In this document: one piece after another, positions 23,081 to 36,965 of the stretch
How the letters are laid out: each line of letters starts with the position of its first letter
How positions within the stretch are numbered: position 1 is the stretch's first letter
Origin: Telopea speciosissima
Lineage: Eukaryota > Streptophyta > Magnoliopsida > Proteales > Proteaceae
Assembly: GCF_018873765.1 (NCBI RefSeq)
Contig: NC_057925.1
Location: forward strand, 6,211,568-6,275,567
Direction of reading: 5' to 3'
DNA: 64,000 nt
Notes under the pieces: model-generated
What the model was told of the DNA's origin: nothing
The model's database searches: none
What the model saw: the letters and a program-made list of their open reading frames with translations, nothing else
Made by a program: the position numbers and the translations under genes

Positions 23081-26000
23081 CTCCTCACCTCATTGTGTGA
23101 TCCTTTACTTGGTTTTCCTCCAAAAAAAATTAATAAATAATCACCTTAAGACTCTTAACACAATTAAAATATTATTTAATGGACCTAAAATCAACCTAAT
23201 TAAACATAGACTAGTCGAATAATAATTTGAATACACTTTAATTAATCAAAAAACTAATCACATATATTCTTGTAAATTTGATGAAACTACGTACTTACTA
23301 AGAGTGAATGCAGTTAAATGGGATATGGAGAATTGGCGATAATGGAACGGCCAAATTAAAGGCCGGCAAGGAGAAGGACAATTTGGTCAAATGACAGATG
23401 ATTGATGAAACGTAGTAGGGTGTCGGGATGTGGAGTGGTCCAGCTGTCCCAGGTTCCCCACCATCAAACCATGTGATCTGCGGCCACTCCACTTTGCATT
23501 TTTCCGACAAGGCTCCTTCATGGCCTGATACATAACCCCCACTTTCCAATAATGGTTCCTGGCTATAATCATGGTTCCTAATCTCGGATTGGGTCAGCCC
23601 ATAAAATAAAAAAATTGTTTTACGACAAAAATAGGGGTAAATGTGTCAAAATTGGTCTGGTTCTGGGCAATCCTGATCCAAGGTTACTGATAGTGTCAAT
23701 GTAATTTTCCTTCTCCATATATAGTAAGTTATCTTAAAGTAAAGGTTTCTAGGCCATATTTGTTTCATTGTATGAATCTCCATGTTTATACCATTTGTTA
23801 GAGACTTGGGTAGAACTCATCTTTAAAAACTAACCGTTAAGAAAATAATACTTAAATACTTATAAATCTTCACATTGGATTACTCACATCTGATGTAAAA
23901 TTATTACTTTTACCTTCCACTTGGATTCCCAACACAATAATCTTTATTAGTATCACATCAATAATATCTATTGATACTAATAGAATCAATACCACACAAA
24001 TACTTCAATCCATGACCTTAACACCATCTTTCTATCGGATCATCATCTGCTATATTTCCTTGTTCAATCCATTTCCTCAAGTCCCTCTAATTAGAGGGAT
24101 CCCATCGAAACAATGTGTTCGGGCAAGAGTAAGGTGATCATTATCTCCTTATGTACGAAACCCTTTCATTCCTTTCATTGCTAGCAACTCTTCAGTCCTC
24201 ATTGGTGGCAAGTGGCAACATGGGAAAGGCCATTTTGTTCTGGTTGGGGATAAAAGGTGGTACAACAATTCTGACAGATGATTCAGAGAGAGTGATCAAT
24301 AATCGATATTAGTCCTTTGTTTCCAGCTGGCATAGACTTTACACGCTGGAACTGATGATAGCCACGTTTCGCATGTGTACTAGATTCTCTGCCACTTTTA
24401 CTCCTTACGATACCCGACAGAAAAAATTGGGATAAATTACCAAAAAAAGGGGACCACGGGACACACTTAAGTTTCCCACTTTTTAGTTTAAATTATTTTT
24501 CATCGTTCCTTAGGTTCTGTTTGTTTGAAGTGGTTATTCTACCCACCATATGCGTTTAGTACTTCTTCAGTTTAACCAGCAATTGCAACATTCTAAGTTT
24601 GTTAAAAGCTTAAAGTAGAAAATAAAAAAGATTTCAATAATATAGAACTAGCACCAAATGGGACCATATTCAGGTCTATTTGGAAAATCATTTATCTAGT
24701 AGCTTTATTTTTCCTATAGAATTTTTTTTAAATGATTTGTTTTCAAATTTTTTTTTTCATTTATATCTTCTAATTTATTTTTAAGATTTCCTTAGTTTCT
24801 TTTCTTTTTTTTTAGTAAGAATTTCCTTAGTTTCTTGCACTCTTTATCTTATTAATCTTATGTAATTTACAGTCTAAATGATAAAACAAGTACAAATGGA
24901 AAATGGATTTTTTTTTATCATGTATGCTTGCAATGTGTATAAATTATGATTCACATGTTTATTTATTTATTGATAGTTAGCTCCCAATGAGAGTTTTCTA
25001 CTTGTTTAATTCATTATTCCTTTGAATTTTGTATAATTGGTCTATTCTCCATGTATTAAAATAAAAAGAAGAAAGGTTCTCTGAGTTGTTAGGGTACGAG
25101 TCACTAGCATCTTTGTGTCTATCTCTCTCCTCCTCGCATGAAATGATCTCACTACCCACTAATATACGATACCATATTGTTGCATATCATTGGTACATTC
25201 CTCCATGCCACTTGTTCAAAGAACTATATCCCTAAAATAATATGAGAGAGAGAAAAGCATATACATTCAATGATTAGGTTATTTTTTCATTTTTTTTTTG
25301 GGTAACGATGAATAAGTTCATTACAACAATGATTAGGTTATTTCTTCATTTTTTTGGATAACGATGATTAAGTTCATTACATGACAAATAGGGTTAACAA
25401 AATCATTTTTTAAGCCATAAAGATATTTACAATCCTTTTTGTACGGTTTTTGTTTTTGAATATGTTTTGCACTCATTATAATCCTCAACAAACGTGTTTA
25501 ATGGTAACTAGAAAATTATTTACGAAAAAAAAAATAAAATATAACAAGCGAAATTGTTTTTTTTTTTGGATGAATAACAAGCGAAATTGTTATGATCACA
25601 ATTATCACTAAATAGATTGTTAATTGATAATTTATATTATTTTTAATATCATCACTTATGCTTATTATAAATAAAATAGTTAATCAAATGTTTTGATCAT
25701 TAAAATTGTGAACATTTTTTTTCTTCTTCTAATCTATGCATTCCAAATTGTATCATCTCAATATTGGGGCAAATATAATCCAATAATTGGTAATTGAGTC
25801 AGCAAAACTCAATCTATTAATATGAGTAAATCAATTAGGGCCAACTCATTGAAGTTGGGCATAGAGAAACTAATTCTATAAATAATGCACCAAATCCTTT
25901 TCCCAATATTGAAGGGATGGACCACCTTTAAAATATAAATAATTCCTATAATATTGTAATGATGTTATTACTACGTTGTAATGCAATATTTGTAAATAAA

Positions 26001-26280
26001 ATAAATATTTCCCATAATATACTATATAATATTATTTAAAAATTAATAAAATTATTTTGTCATAAAAAAACATTGTTTAACATTGAGATTATATACGAGA
26101 AGAATTATTTAATAATATCTTGTATCCAAATATGTCAAGGTGTAAGGAACTTGACCTAAGTTGTATTTGTTCTTATTCTTAGTTATAATATATTCTTTTT
26201 TTTCATTAAAAAATGACTTAGTTTTTATGCACGACCATATATTTATATGATCGTACCTTTCAACCGTGTCTAGACTTTAA

Positions 26281-26282
<2 letters not shown>
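23081..26282. other. Intergenic, AT-rich, no gene seen
   Basis: No protein family recognised. A ~55-bp tandem duplication with the core AACGATGAATAAGTTCATTAC lies near 25270-25382. A partial copy of the 169-bp MITE family is near 25070-25150. Confidence 0.45.

Positions 26283-26324
<42 letters not shown>
26283..26324. repeat. (TC)21 microsatellite
   Basis: An uninterrupted CT dinucleotide run of about 42 bp. It explains the Arg-Glu repeat open frame on the opposite strand. Confidence 0.95.
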
Positions 26325-26327
<3 letters not shown>

Positions 26328-27498
26328 CATGTTGAAGGCACAACCATGCACATATACGGCCATGTAAAAGAACCTTTGCTAGAAAAAAAAGGGGGCAGGG
26401 GTTTGTGTATGATTGTTTTCGGAAATCGAAAGCTTTGTATATAAGGGGTGTGAGTTTTGATATTTAAAAAAAATATTTTATTTGTATCAAAGGTTTCAAG
26501 TAGGATCGTGTACCATGCACGGCCATACTTAGAAACTTTTTGCCAAAGAAAATTAATAACTTTTTCTTTCCACCTAACAGGCACAACTAAGTCCACAAAT
26601 AAATGAGCATCTTTAGTGGATTAGAGAAAACTATGTGACGTGCAGTTTTGGTTCATATATTGCTGGAGTTATAGTGATATAGCCTGGCCATAACGTTGTA
26701 GTGTTCTAGTTGCTCTTATCGCTGTCCCTAATAGTATTTTAATTAGAACTTAATACTATATAGTCCTGATTAGTGGGCTTAGCTTTGTTAATTTTTAAGC
26801 AAATTCTTGGTCATTGTCTCATTGATGTAACTGACAACTACTGTTTATGGGATCCACTTGGCTTAAATGAAAGAAAAGTCAAATAGATCTTATGATCTTA
26901 CCACTCAGGATTGGCCATTTTGGAATCTTCTTAGCCTGGGCGTTAGTGGGGCCCAACAATTAAACTAATCAGAAATTAATGGGGGGATTGGTTATTTTGT
27001 GACCCAAGCCAACAGGACAGCGATTTTTGACCAAAGTTAGTGGCGTTTAGAATACGCTATACTCGTCTTCAAGCACAGCTGGCAGTTTTTTTGGGTTGTT
27101 GGCTTGTTGCGTCTACAGCCACTATTGGTTTTGTTCGCCACAAAAGTCAAAAACGTCCAACATCAGAGGGTTTCCTGTGGGACCCATATGATAAACGACA
27201 CAACTCACTCCCAACTCCCAAGTCCCAAGTTCCCAACCTCGATCTTGAGTGGTTCGAAGTCGGAGTAGAAAAGTTTCCTTTTCAAATCCTCAGAGTTTCA
27301 GAAATTGTACAACACCCCCCTATCTCTCCATTAATCCCCTGATGAACCACTTCTCTTACTAAATTAGAAAAGAGGGACCATTCATTATTTCGTTGTGGAT
27401 TACCATAAAAAGACGGCTTCAAGAAAAGGTTGGATATCCTTGTCCACGAGTTATTTTTAAATGTGCCTAAACTATTCCCACCCCAAAAAATAAAATGA
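26325..27498. other. Intergenic, unrecognised open frame
   Basis: A + strand frame from about 27040 to 27342 encodes 100 residues with a possible membrane stretch, but matches no family I know and has no supporting promoter or splice context. It is treated as non-coding. Confidence 0.35.
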
Positions 27499-27636
27499 AG
27501 GAGAATGTTCTCCGTGCTGGGGGTGTAGGTTGCGCCCAGACACATGAGGTTGGACACAATGACCACCCTGTCCCTCAAGTGGCAGGTCCATGTGTCTGGG
27601 TGCAATCTGCGCTACGGCACAGAGAACATGAGCCCA
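27499..27636. mobile_element. MITE of the GTTCTCTGTGCCG family
   Basis: Well-preserved ~138-bp copy: left GGAGAATGTTCTCCGTGC, right CTACGGCACAGAGAACATG, with matching TGCGCCCAGACACATG and CATGTGTCTGGGTGCA arms. CCCAAAAAATAAA occurs on both sides, but the exact target duplication is ambiguous in this A-rich DNA. Confidence 0.75.
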
Positions 27637-30349
27637 AAAAATAAATATCAAAAATCACATTAAGAGATTAATAATCAAAGTAATATTAAGGGAAAATGTT
27701 ATTTGGGGTGCCCGACAGAGAGGGGGTGAAAATGTGAAATAATCGCCTTCCTCCCTCATGAAAGGTGGAAATTCTGCCCTCGATGCTAGCTCATGTTTTC
27801 ATTGGTTGTCGCACACGAATGGCCCTTGCATTCTCCTATAGAGAATGCTCTGCCGAGTTTTTCTCCACACACGGAGAATGAGTAAATAATATGATTGAGT
27901 TTTTCTCCAACCACGGCGAATGGAATGTGGGTGTCGGATGGACGGAAGAAGGCATCATGAGGATGTTTTGAGAAAGTACTAAAACTCTATAAGGGTTTGT
28001 GAAGCCTAGGATGGTGGGTGAAGCGTCCTCTATAGGTGGAAGAAAATTTTATCTTAACAAATAAGGAAAATGGAAGAATTTTCTGTTCGAAAGTGTACCC
28101 CTGTGCCAATACGGGTACCAATGGGCACGCAAGAAATTATCAACAAGATGAGATTTCTGCCTTATATGAGGGTAGGGAGGTCATTTCATGCCACAATAAG
28201 TCTGAACGCAGGATCTACACTGTTGTGCAGCGTCCCTTTTCTCATAAAGAAACAAACACATAGAACATAGAATATAATTAAAGATGGTGTGCCATTCTTG
28301 CGTTTAAAATGATATAAACACGAGGGTTGAATAACGTTCCATGGATGCTTTGTAAGTTTGAAGTAATCCAAAGTAGTCAAGAATCGAAACAAATGACTTT
28401 AATCCAACTACCCAAAGTGGGTTAACGGATGGATGTCTTATTTGACTTCAATCCAACTAACCTCAGAGAGAATGGATTTACTGTAATTAATGGATGTCTT
28501 TTTTAGACTTCAATCTTCTATACTTCTATTCTTTTCTAATTCTAAAGAAAATCTTCTAGAATGTCAATATTGCGTCATGCCATCAATGTACACACAAAAG
28601 GCTATGCTTGAAATGGAGCATGTAAAGATCCAAGATCCGATATTTATAGCTTTCCATTGAGTTTGGGTATTTAAAAATTGGGAGAAAGTTGGGTATGCCG
28701 CCAGTCGAAAGCTAGTAATGAACACCAATCACAGGATTAGATATATGAAAACAATGGACCTTTTTCCAAAGGGGGAAAATAGAGGATGACACATGTTGGG
28801 CATCCTGGAGGTTTGCCTAGATTTTTCCCGTAAAAATTTATACCCTTTTAAATGGATCAAGTTTACCCCTATCAGGGTAATTAATGAGAGAACATCTTAG
28901 GTCATTGCATATTTGACATTTCAATTGAATTATTTCAAAAAATAGGGGTGGGCGTTAAGATGAAACTCATTTCTGAAGAGTAGTATTGGTCTCGACTGAA
29001 ATCGATCTTATACAAATTTGGATCGGTCCATGTCTGACAGATTTGGTCCTGTTTTCTTCAAAAACTCAGATTTTTTTTTTTTTTACAATCTTACCCTTGG
29101 TCTGTACCGATCCATCGATATAGGATCAGCCAAGAATCGATATCGATCTCTACTGATACCAATATAGATTGATCGATCCAATACCGATTACTCAAATCAT
29201 GCCCAAGAGTCCAATTATAGGGTCTAGTGAAGAAAAGATTGCTCCCTTATAAATTTTGAAAGAGAAAAAAAAATCAATTAAAGAAGTTAAACATTGCCTA
29301 AGGATCTACCAATTACCATGTTACAATTTTATCAGTCAAATTTTGCAGATATGTTACATCATCTACTAATTTGAAGAGTTTGAGTTTAATTTTTTTTTTT
29401 TTTTTTTCCATTAAAGGACATGTAGGCATGAAGATTTCAAATTTGATGGTTTTGGCATAATTTCGTTTTGATTGATCATTAAAATAGTAAAAAATATGGG
29501 GAGTGGCGTCTTTTTATCCTCTAAAGTGTTGGGTTGACGGGTGAATTCTTAAACCAGTCCACCACACTTGAGAAGATAAATTTCCATCATATATAATGGT
29601 TCCAATAAGTGGAATTGCCCACTTCCAATTCTGGATCAACAGGTATCAACCAGAACCCTAGAAATTAATCCAATTATGATTATTTAAAATTGGGATCGGT
29701 CGATTCTGATCCACTTCCTCAAACCATGACCATATAGTTAAGAATTTGAAACAGAAGACTTGGCACATAACTAACCTAGAACCATAAATGTGGCCAAAAG
29801 ATAACATCCACATGACTGAGAAAAAGACCAGAGCGTATTGAAAAGTCTCATAATACAGACCGTGCTGGAAGCGTTTGCGCTTTGAAATTTTTGGGGGTAT
29901 TAGCAACTCCTGTCTTTCTCCATATGAAATGACTTTTCTATCCTTCTATGTATGAAAACTGTTCCATCACACCTTGTTGGTGCTCTTCTATGTTAAAAAA
30001 TCCTCTCCCATTCAGTTTTATAAATGTTATGAGTATAAGAAGGGGAGAGGGTCTTATTTAGAACGAAATCTGGATCATTGAGATATATATGAGGCTTTGG
30101 AGAAACTAACCCGAATACCCGACCCGGCAAGCATTGATAATGATCCTAAAATTTTCTTATACTCCATTAAAAGGATTTCTTGAATAAACCCAAACGTGTG
30201 GTGGCTCCCACCTAATAAGTAGTTATTTTTTTTGGAACTTTAGAAGTACGAATTGGATTTGTTGGATTATATGAGAAGAATGAGTTCATAATGGGATTAC
30301 TATTAACTCATTCACTTTATCACCAAAATGTCTTTTAAGTTGTTTAGTT
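27637..30349. other. Intergenic, no gene seen
   Basis: AT-rich DNA with degenerate repeats, including ATCGATATCGGT-type words near 29080-29190 and a partial 169-bp-family MITE near 29908-30005. No family was recognised in any frame. Confidence 0.4.
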
Positions 30350-33165
30350 CAATTATAGTGGTTATTATTAGTCTTTTTTTACTGGATTTACAAGCTAAGA
30401 GATATATAGTTATGGTTTCAATCATTTGGTGCTTTAGGGTTTGGTATGGATTCTGATGGAAGATAACCTAATCCACTCATTAAGTTGGTATATGTCATCT
30501 TTTGTTCTTTAATGCATGATATATATATTTGTGGTTGTTTTCTTTAGGTCATAATGCTGGGATGGTTGGTTATCTTCCACAATTTTAAATTGGAATTCTA
30601 TTAATTCTGTAAGTACATGGATAAGGATCTCTAAGGAATGGGAAGTTACCACACAGCCATTAGGAAAGAGTTTCCTTAACATGACAATATATATAGTTTC
30701 GTAACGTATGAATTTGAAGTTGAAATTTGATTTCCTAGATATTCAACGGTCAAATTTATCACATCACTTTTTCATGTACAACAAGAAAAATGTATATGAT
30801 GTTGTGGTTTTCTCTGTTGTCGGAGGTCTAAAATCCGTCACCATAGAGAACTTTTCTTGTAGTGCATAAAAGAGTGATGTGATAAATCTGACTATTAGAT
30901 TTAAGCTTCAAACTCAACAATTAGGTATAGTCCCATTTCATGTGATACCCCTTCCATCAATGTCTAAATTGGTGGTCCAAGATTTTTCAGTTCTTTCTTT
31001 GTATTTCATGTTTATCTACGCCATGTGAAAAGCTGATGTAGAAAATCTGACCATCGGTACCCGTCAGATATCTAGGAGATCGTCTGAATGGTCCACGACT
31101 CAACATGTTGAATTTCAAACCTGTATTCAATTATATTCCTCCATGTATGCTCATGCACCCCTGGGGCCTCAGTGTTCTACAAACATTTTTGGTAGTCTTA
31201 GATTTTTTTTAATACTTTATTTAACCAATTGGCATACTACATGGGTTCAAAAATTTGAAATGTGAGAAACTGACCTTGGGTCTATTTGTCCACAAATATC
31301 CAATTCGTCATGCGACAAATATAACTGTACCCCAATTGAAAATTTTCACTGGGGAAGTGTTGTGACAGATTCTGGTTCGAACTGCGGTCTACCTGGTCGG
31401 GTCGACTTGCACAGGTAAACAACAGAAGATAAGGAAGTGCTAGCCTAAGCCGGTTAGTACATTCCGATGCCTAAGTCAGAGCCTGCAACAGATAATATTC
31501 CCAAGCTAAAGAATTTGAGAAAAATGAAAAATGATTGGAGTCCCCTTTACTTGGATTGGGTAAGTCTAGTTATAGATTTGAGGTCCTAGATGATATCCGA
31601 GCTTTGTTTGATTTTAGACGATAATATTGGTTCCATGCAATCCTAGGTGGCATGACCTTTGCCCGACACATGTAATGCCTGGATCTTACCGAAAGCGTGA
31701 TGGTAGTCATGCTGAAGGCGTGACTTTGACCTGATCAGGGTCCTTATTGGTTGGGTTAGGTTAGTTAATCTTACCTATCTCTGGCTGGGTCGAACCGACC
31801 CAAAGTCATATTCCTAACCCAAATTCTAGGTGAATATGTTAGTCGTCCAGCCTGGTTTTCCACGTATTGCTTGGGGATTGGTTGGGGTGAATTACATCGA
31901 GAAGCTTCTTTTTGTATTTTTACCTAAAAACAAATGAAGCCTTAATTAACTTTTTCTTTTTTCAATAGAGGAGATCATTTATTAGTTTGGATGGTTATAG
32001 TGAAAATAGTTGTGAGCTGCCATGATTTAGGTCAAATAATGTGCAACCACCACTTCCATGTTTTTATTTTCATGGCGAATAATATTCACTTTTTGTTTTT
32101 CTTTGTAGAAATTATATTATTATTAGTCTATTTTACCGGACTTGCAAGCTACGAGAATCACGAGATAGTTATTGTTTCAATCATTTGGTGCTTTGATATG
32201 GATTCTGATGGAAGATAACCTAACCCAACCCACTCTTTAATTAAGTTGGTATATTTCATCTTTTTTCTTTCTCTTTTTCTTTGTCTTTTTGTTTTTCTTT
32301 AATGCATGACAATACATAATGTATGGTTGAAATTTGCTTTCATAGATGTTCAATCCCACATTACTTTTTCATGCAAGACAAGAAAAGTTTTCTACGAAGA
32401 TGTTTTTTCTACCGCTATAAGTCCGCCATCCGCCATCCGCCATCCGCCATCCGCCATTAGTGATGTGATAAATCTGACCATTTGATATCTAGATAATAAT
32501 GATTTAATGGACCACATGTTAAATATTAGTTTCAAATTCATAAATTATTTATACTCTCATTTGATGTCAAACCCTCCATGTAAGTCTAAATTGGTAGTTT
32601 TTTAAGGGTTTTTCAATTCTTTCTTTGTATTTCTTGTAAACTATGCCATGTGAAAAGCTAATGTGGCAAATCTGACCATTGGCATCGCATATATTTAGGG
32701 GATGGTCTGAATGATCCATGTGTTGAATTTCAATCTATATTCAATTATATTCCTCCATGTATGCCCATGCACCCCCTCAATGTTCTGTGCATATTTTTGG
32801 TAGTCTTATATTGTTTTTAATACCTTGTTTTACCACTAGAAAAACTATATGGGTTGGAACTCGAAATATAAGAAACTAACGTGTGTCTATTTGTCTACAA
32901 AATTTAGCTGTATTCAATTTGTCATGCGACAGATATAAGTGTACAAGACTTGAAATTTTATTACACTCAGTCCAAGAACTTCATTCCTATAGTACGTAAA
33001 ATTTCACTCAGAGAAACAAATGGGACCTAAATAACCTTTTTCTGTATAGGAGATCATTTATTAGTTTGGATGGTTATAGTCAAAATAGTTTTGAGTTGCC
33101 ATGATTTATGTCAAATAATGTGCAACCACCACTTCCATGTTGTGATTTTCATGGCGAATTGGATT
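30350..33165. repeat. Degenerate long direct repeats, ~1.1-kb unit
   Basis: Segment b (30350-31345) recurs at about 32105-32975, sharing for example GGTATGGATTCTGATGGAAG-type and GATAACCTAA stretches. Segment a (about 31915-32105), containing GGAGATCATTTATTAGTTTG, recurs at about 33000-33165. The order is b, insert, a-b, a, consistent with a tandem duplication plus a 570-bp interruption at 31346-31914. There are no open frames and no LTR-type ends. Confidence 0.65.
32424..32458. repeat. (CCGCCAT)n minisatellite
   Basis: Five head-to-tail copies of the 7-mer CCGCCAT, found only in the second copy of the surrounding long repeat. Confidence 0.85.
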
Positions 33166-33611
33166 TAAGACCTCAAATTAAAAGTGGCTCTTTGATTTTA
33201 TTGACGTGCCAGAATTAATTATCTTAATGTGAATCTCATTCATCTCGAATTATTTATCATTATCAAATGGGGACAGTTTTCATACACGGCCGTGCATGTG
33301 AGAGAATTAAAATTTGAAGACATTAAAATAGGAGTAGGATTTTATGATTTTTCTAACCCCTTTTAAGAGGCGACACGCATGCATGTATGAAATCTTTGAC
33401 CTTATCAAATTCAATGGAGAAACAACTTAATTCATTATTGTAAATTATTGTGAACTTTACTTAACAACTAAACTTTTTTGAGACAAACGGTTATAACAAG
33501 AACAACGCTTGCTTGGCAGTACCCGACACTGAGAACAGTGCTTCCTCCGGTCCCGGAATCACTCACTGAGGAGGTTGTCAGAATACACCAGATTAAAAGT
33601 TTCTCCCCCCG

Positions 33612-33612
<1 letters not shown>

Positions 33613-33650
<38 letters not shown>
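33613..33650. repeat. (CA)19 microsatellite
   Basis: An uninterrupted CA dinucleotide run of about 38 bp. Confidence 0.95.
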
Positions 33651-33651
<1 letters not shown>

Positions 33652-33862
33652 TGCACTGTGCCGACCGCCTAGAAGAATATACAAAAGGTCGCTATGTTCC
33701 ACCGTTCCCAGACCCTCCACACCGCTGTCCCCCATTCTGTTTAATATTTCTTCTTCATAATTTATGGACCGACACGATCTAATTAGATTTGGATAAGGCA
33801 AGCACTGAGACATATATAGAATTGCTTCAATATCGAGAAGCAAGTTCATGGTCCTTACACGT

Positions 33863-33863
<1 letters not shown>

Positions 33864-33893
<30 letters not shown>
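33864..33893. repeat. (CT)15 microsatellite
   Basis: A CT dinucleotide run of about 30 bp. Confidence 0.9.
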
Positions 33894-33898
<5 letters not shown>

Positions 33899-35052
33899 AC
33901 GCATGGGAAAACGGGTCAAGTGTACGTAATTCAAAGACGCATTACATGATTTTAAATATCGATATTGTGTCATTCATATCGGGTGACACACATCGGTTTT
34001 GCTAATCATTGATATCGATACTATACCAATACTGTATTGATAGCACGATACGGACAAGGGCAAAACTGGTCAGAAAACTTGTTTTTAAAAAAAATTTAGG
34101 GGTAATTTTGTCCGATATAGCCGATCTAGACTGACACTATATCAGTATCGTATCGATTTTACGTGTTGCCGATATATTTGTAGTTTTCTATCAAAAGGAC
34201 AAAATGAAAGCCAGTCTTTGGTTTTAATGAGTAAGAAGACATTGAAGCGGACATGGACATTGAAGCGGACATTAAGCATCAACAAGATTCACTGAAGGTG
34301 TTCAGCTTCTTAAGTATTTATAGGAAGTTTTCCCATTGGTAGGGTTTTGTGCAGCAATCTCAGGATCTTTGTCTTATTATTTGAGAGGATAAAATTGGAC
34401 TTTTAGTTTTTCGTATGTAATTTTATTTTAGTTTTATGATGGAAAAAAATGAAGTGATTTAATTTCAAGAGAGTGATTTTCCACGGGTTGGGGTACGATC
34501 AGTTATGTCCCCCCTTGCTCTTATTGGTTTTTTATTTTAATCAAATTTAAGGATTTCCCGAGTCCCAGATAATATCCGAGTAAAAAAAAACAAAAATAGA
34601 ATGCTTAAACCGAAGACTTGTAATGGTCAATCATTCAATTGGGAACCAAGTAGGATCTGCTGCCATGGAGAACTACTTATTGGTGCCCACAACTTTGATT
34701 ATTCATTGTTGGGCTTCTAGTCGAGAATTGATTCATGTCACTCACTAGCTAGTTGTTCTCTCTCTCCATCCATGTTAGGTGTGCATGTGGGTGTGTGTCT
34801 CTATGTGAAACATTGTATGTAGACTCTGGCACTCGATCTACTACTCACAAGCCTTATTTTTCTACAATGCAGCTCAGATGGCATCGAGATAGTGTGGACC
34901 TATTTTCTACAGTACCTTCTATTTCATGATTTCATGTGCCAATTTTTATCACAAGAGTTTATAGCCACGGAAATAAATACATTTTAAAGATAATAATAAT
35001 AATTATTTATTGGAATACTTTGATTTTTGAAATGGTGGAGATAATTTTTTTT

Positions 35053-35190
35053 GGGCTGATGTTCTCTGTGCCGGGGGCGTAGCATGCACCCAGACACACG
35101 GGGTGGGTGCAATGACCACCCTGCCCCCTTGAGTGGCAGGCCCATGTGCCTGGGCACAGCTTGCGCTGCGGCACAAAGAACATTCTCTCT
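35053..35190. mobile_element. MITE of the GTTCTCTGTGCCG family
   Basis: Best-preserved copy, ~138 bp: left GATGTTCTCTGTGCCGGGGG, right TGCGCTGCGGCACAAAGAAC, with inner arms GCACCCAGACACACGGGG and CCCATGTGCCTGGGCAC. It lies between T-runs, so the target duplication cannot be set exactly. Confidence 0.75.
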
Positions 35191-36534
35191 TTTTTTTTTT
35201 TTGGTGCAAACCCCACATTAGAGTTAGAGAGGAACCCACGAGGGGTCAGACAAGGGACCCACTAGGGGCCAGCGACAGACACTAGACCCACTTATTCATA
35301 AGTACCTATAACTACTACTTCTATAGTCAAGAAGGTGGGGGATGGTGGTAGGAGCTAGAGCCTTAGGTGGAGATGTCGACATGTCGTATAGTTGAGATGG
35401 ATAAAGAATCATCATATATCTATCTATCTATCTGTCTATCTATCCAATGGCCAATCTGTCGGATTATGGTATATAACAATTGGTTGCGAGTAGAAGTCAT
35501 TTACATGTGCTACAGAGTGTTATAGGTGATTGGGGGTAGTTTTGTATTTTTTAGGATCTAGGGTTTCTCTATATTGTAATGCATTAAAACAATATATAAA
35601 TGGAGTGATCTCATAAAGAGGTGTGTGTATCAGAGTTTGTAATTTCTTTATCAAAATAGCGGAAACTTTGGTTTATGGTTCTATCATGGACGTTGTCCAT
35701 CTTAAGTAAGTAAACCATATAAAATCATTGTGTTATGTGTGTGGGTGATTTCTTTTTGTTTTTAAATTTCTATTGTTATTCTGTTACGTTGTTAATTCCT
35801 AACAACAAAGATCGCGCGGTTCCCACATTTTTGTTTAGGATTATGAAAATGCAGCTTCACAAATTCTGTTTCTTCCTCTTAACCCAGCCCCAAAAAAACA
35901 AAAAAAACAAAAAAAAATACTGTCTGTCCAAACTACATTATTGATTTGGTCTTTCACGCCAAGCCCAATTTCTTGTTGGGTTTATGTTCGAAATATGATG
36001 CCCACCCCCAGTGTTGGAACTCAGTTGAGAAGGCAAGCTTGTGAGCCCATCCCCAAGCCCAACTTTTAAATAAGTTACACTGGGTTGGGTAGGGAGGTTT
36101 ATCAGGATCGTTCAAAAAGTGTTTTATTTATGAGAGAAAGAATGCCACCGGTCGTGTGATGTAGTGTGTACCTATGCCTACATATAGCCGGGGGCAAAAT
36201 GACTGCCCCACCCTCATGGAAAGGCAGGGGTGTGCGGCCATTATGCACCCAGCTGTGTCTAGGTGCAGGTACATGCCACAGCTGTGTCTACGTGGCGTTC
36301 CAGAAACCCACTACTTCTTTCATAAGGAAGACTAGCTCCTCTCATGACTGCTTCAGATCTCTTTGTCATCTTTCTTGGAAAAGGGGAGTTCTCAAGTCAA
36401 TGAATGACCGAAATAAAGGGTGCTTAGTAGTGATTATTGAAAATTTTGAAGGAATTAACCTTTCAAAACACAAATCCCATGAAACCACTAATCCATTAGC
36501 TTTAGGGGATACAATGGATTATTTAACAATAAAT
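35191..36534. other. Intergenic downstream of the beta-glucosidase pseudogene
   Basis: No gene. A (TATC)n run lies near 35418-35442. A degenerate MITE-like stretch is at about 36150-36306, with arms around TACCTATGCCTACATATAGC and GCTGTGTCTAGGTGCAGGTA. Confidence 0.4.
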
Positions 36535-36609
36535 CTAGTTCTTGAGGAATTTCTTGAACCAAATGGCTGAGCGCTTTGGGTATATCTTCAACCACTACAA
36601 GAAAAAGCG

Positions 36610-36965
36610 CTTTTTGCGGCGTTTTTTAAGTGTCGTCATAGCTTAAAAAAACGCCGCTATATGATTCAGCGGCGTTTGTAGTAAACGCCGCACATATGTC
36701 GTCAAATGTACCGCCGAAAATATATCACGGCGTTTATGCCATATGCCCGTGTAGATATACTTTCGCCGGCGTTTACTAACAAATGTCGCCATATATAATT
36801 TATAACGGCGTTTTTTGAAATGTCGCTATAGATTATAAGCATTGGTATAATTATGATTTATTTGCGGCATGTTTTAATAAACGCCGGTAAATTTTTTAGA
36901 ACGGCGTTTCTTAAACGCCGGTAAAAGGCACATACTTAGCGGCATTTAGTAAGAAACGCCGCTAC
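36610..36965. repeat. Left subterminal motif array of the CACTA element
   Basis: A cluster of about a dozen copies or near-copies of GCGGCGTTT and its complement AAACGCCGC in both orientations. In CACTA elements such subterminal arrays bind the TNPA-type accessory protein; that role is inferred from the family. Confidence 0.8.

Larger units (their letters stand above)
33166..35052. other. Intergenic with microsatellites
   Basis: No supportable gene. Open frames over 33468-33849 are created by the CA/GT repeat. Words like ATCGATATTG...GATATCGATA near 33950-34170 belong to a dispersed family also seen near 29090 and 60640-60850. Confidence 0.4.

Noticed and set aside
27040-27342. 100-codon plus-strand frame with a hydrophobic segment
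   Set aside because: No recognisable family, promoter or splice evidence; the composition matches surrounding non-coding DNA.
30350-33165. LTR retrotransposon (direct repeats separated by an insert)
   Set aside because: No TG…CA ends, primer-binding site, polypurine tract or gag/pol frame; the repeat order fits tandem duplication.
33468-33849. Overlapping open frames rich in Val-Cys or Thr-His
   Set aside because: They are translations of the CA/GT microsatellite.
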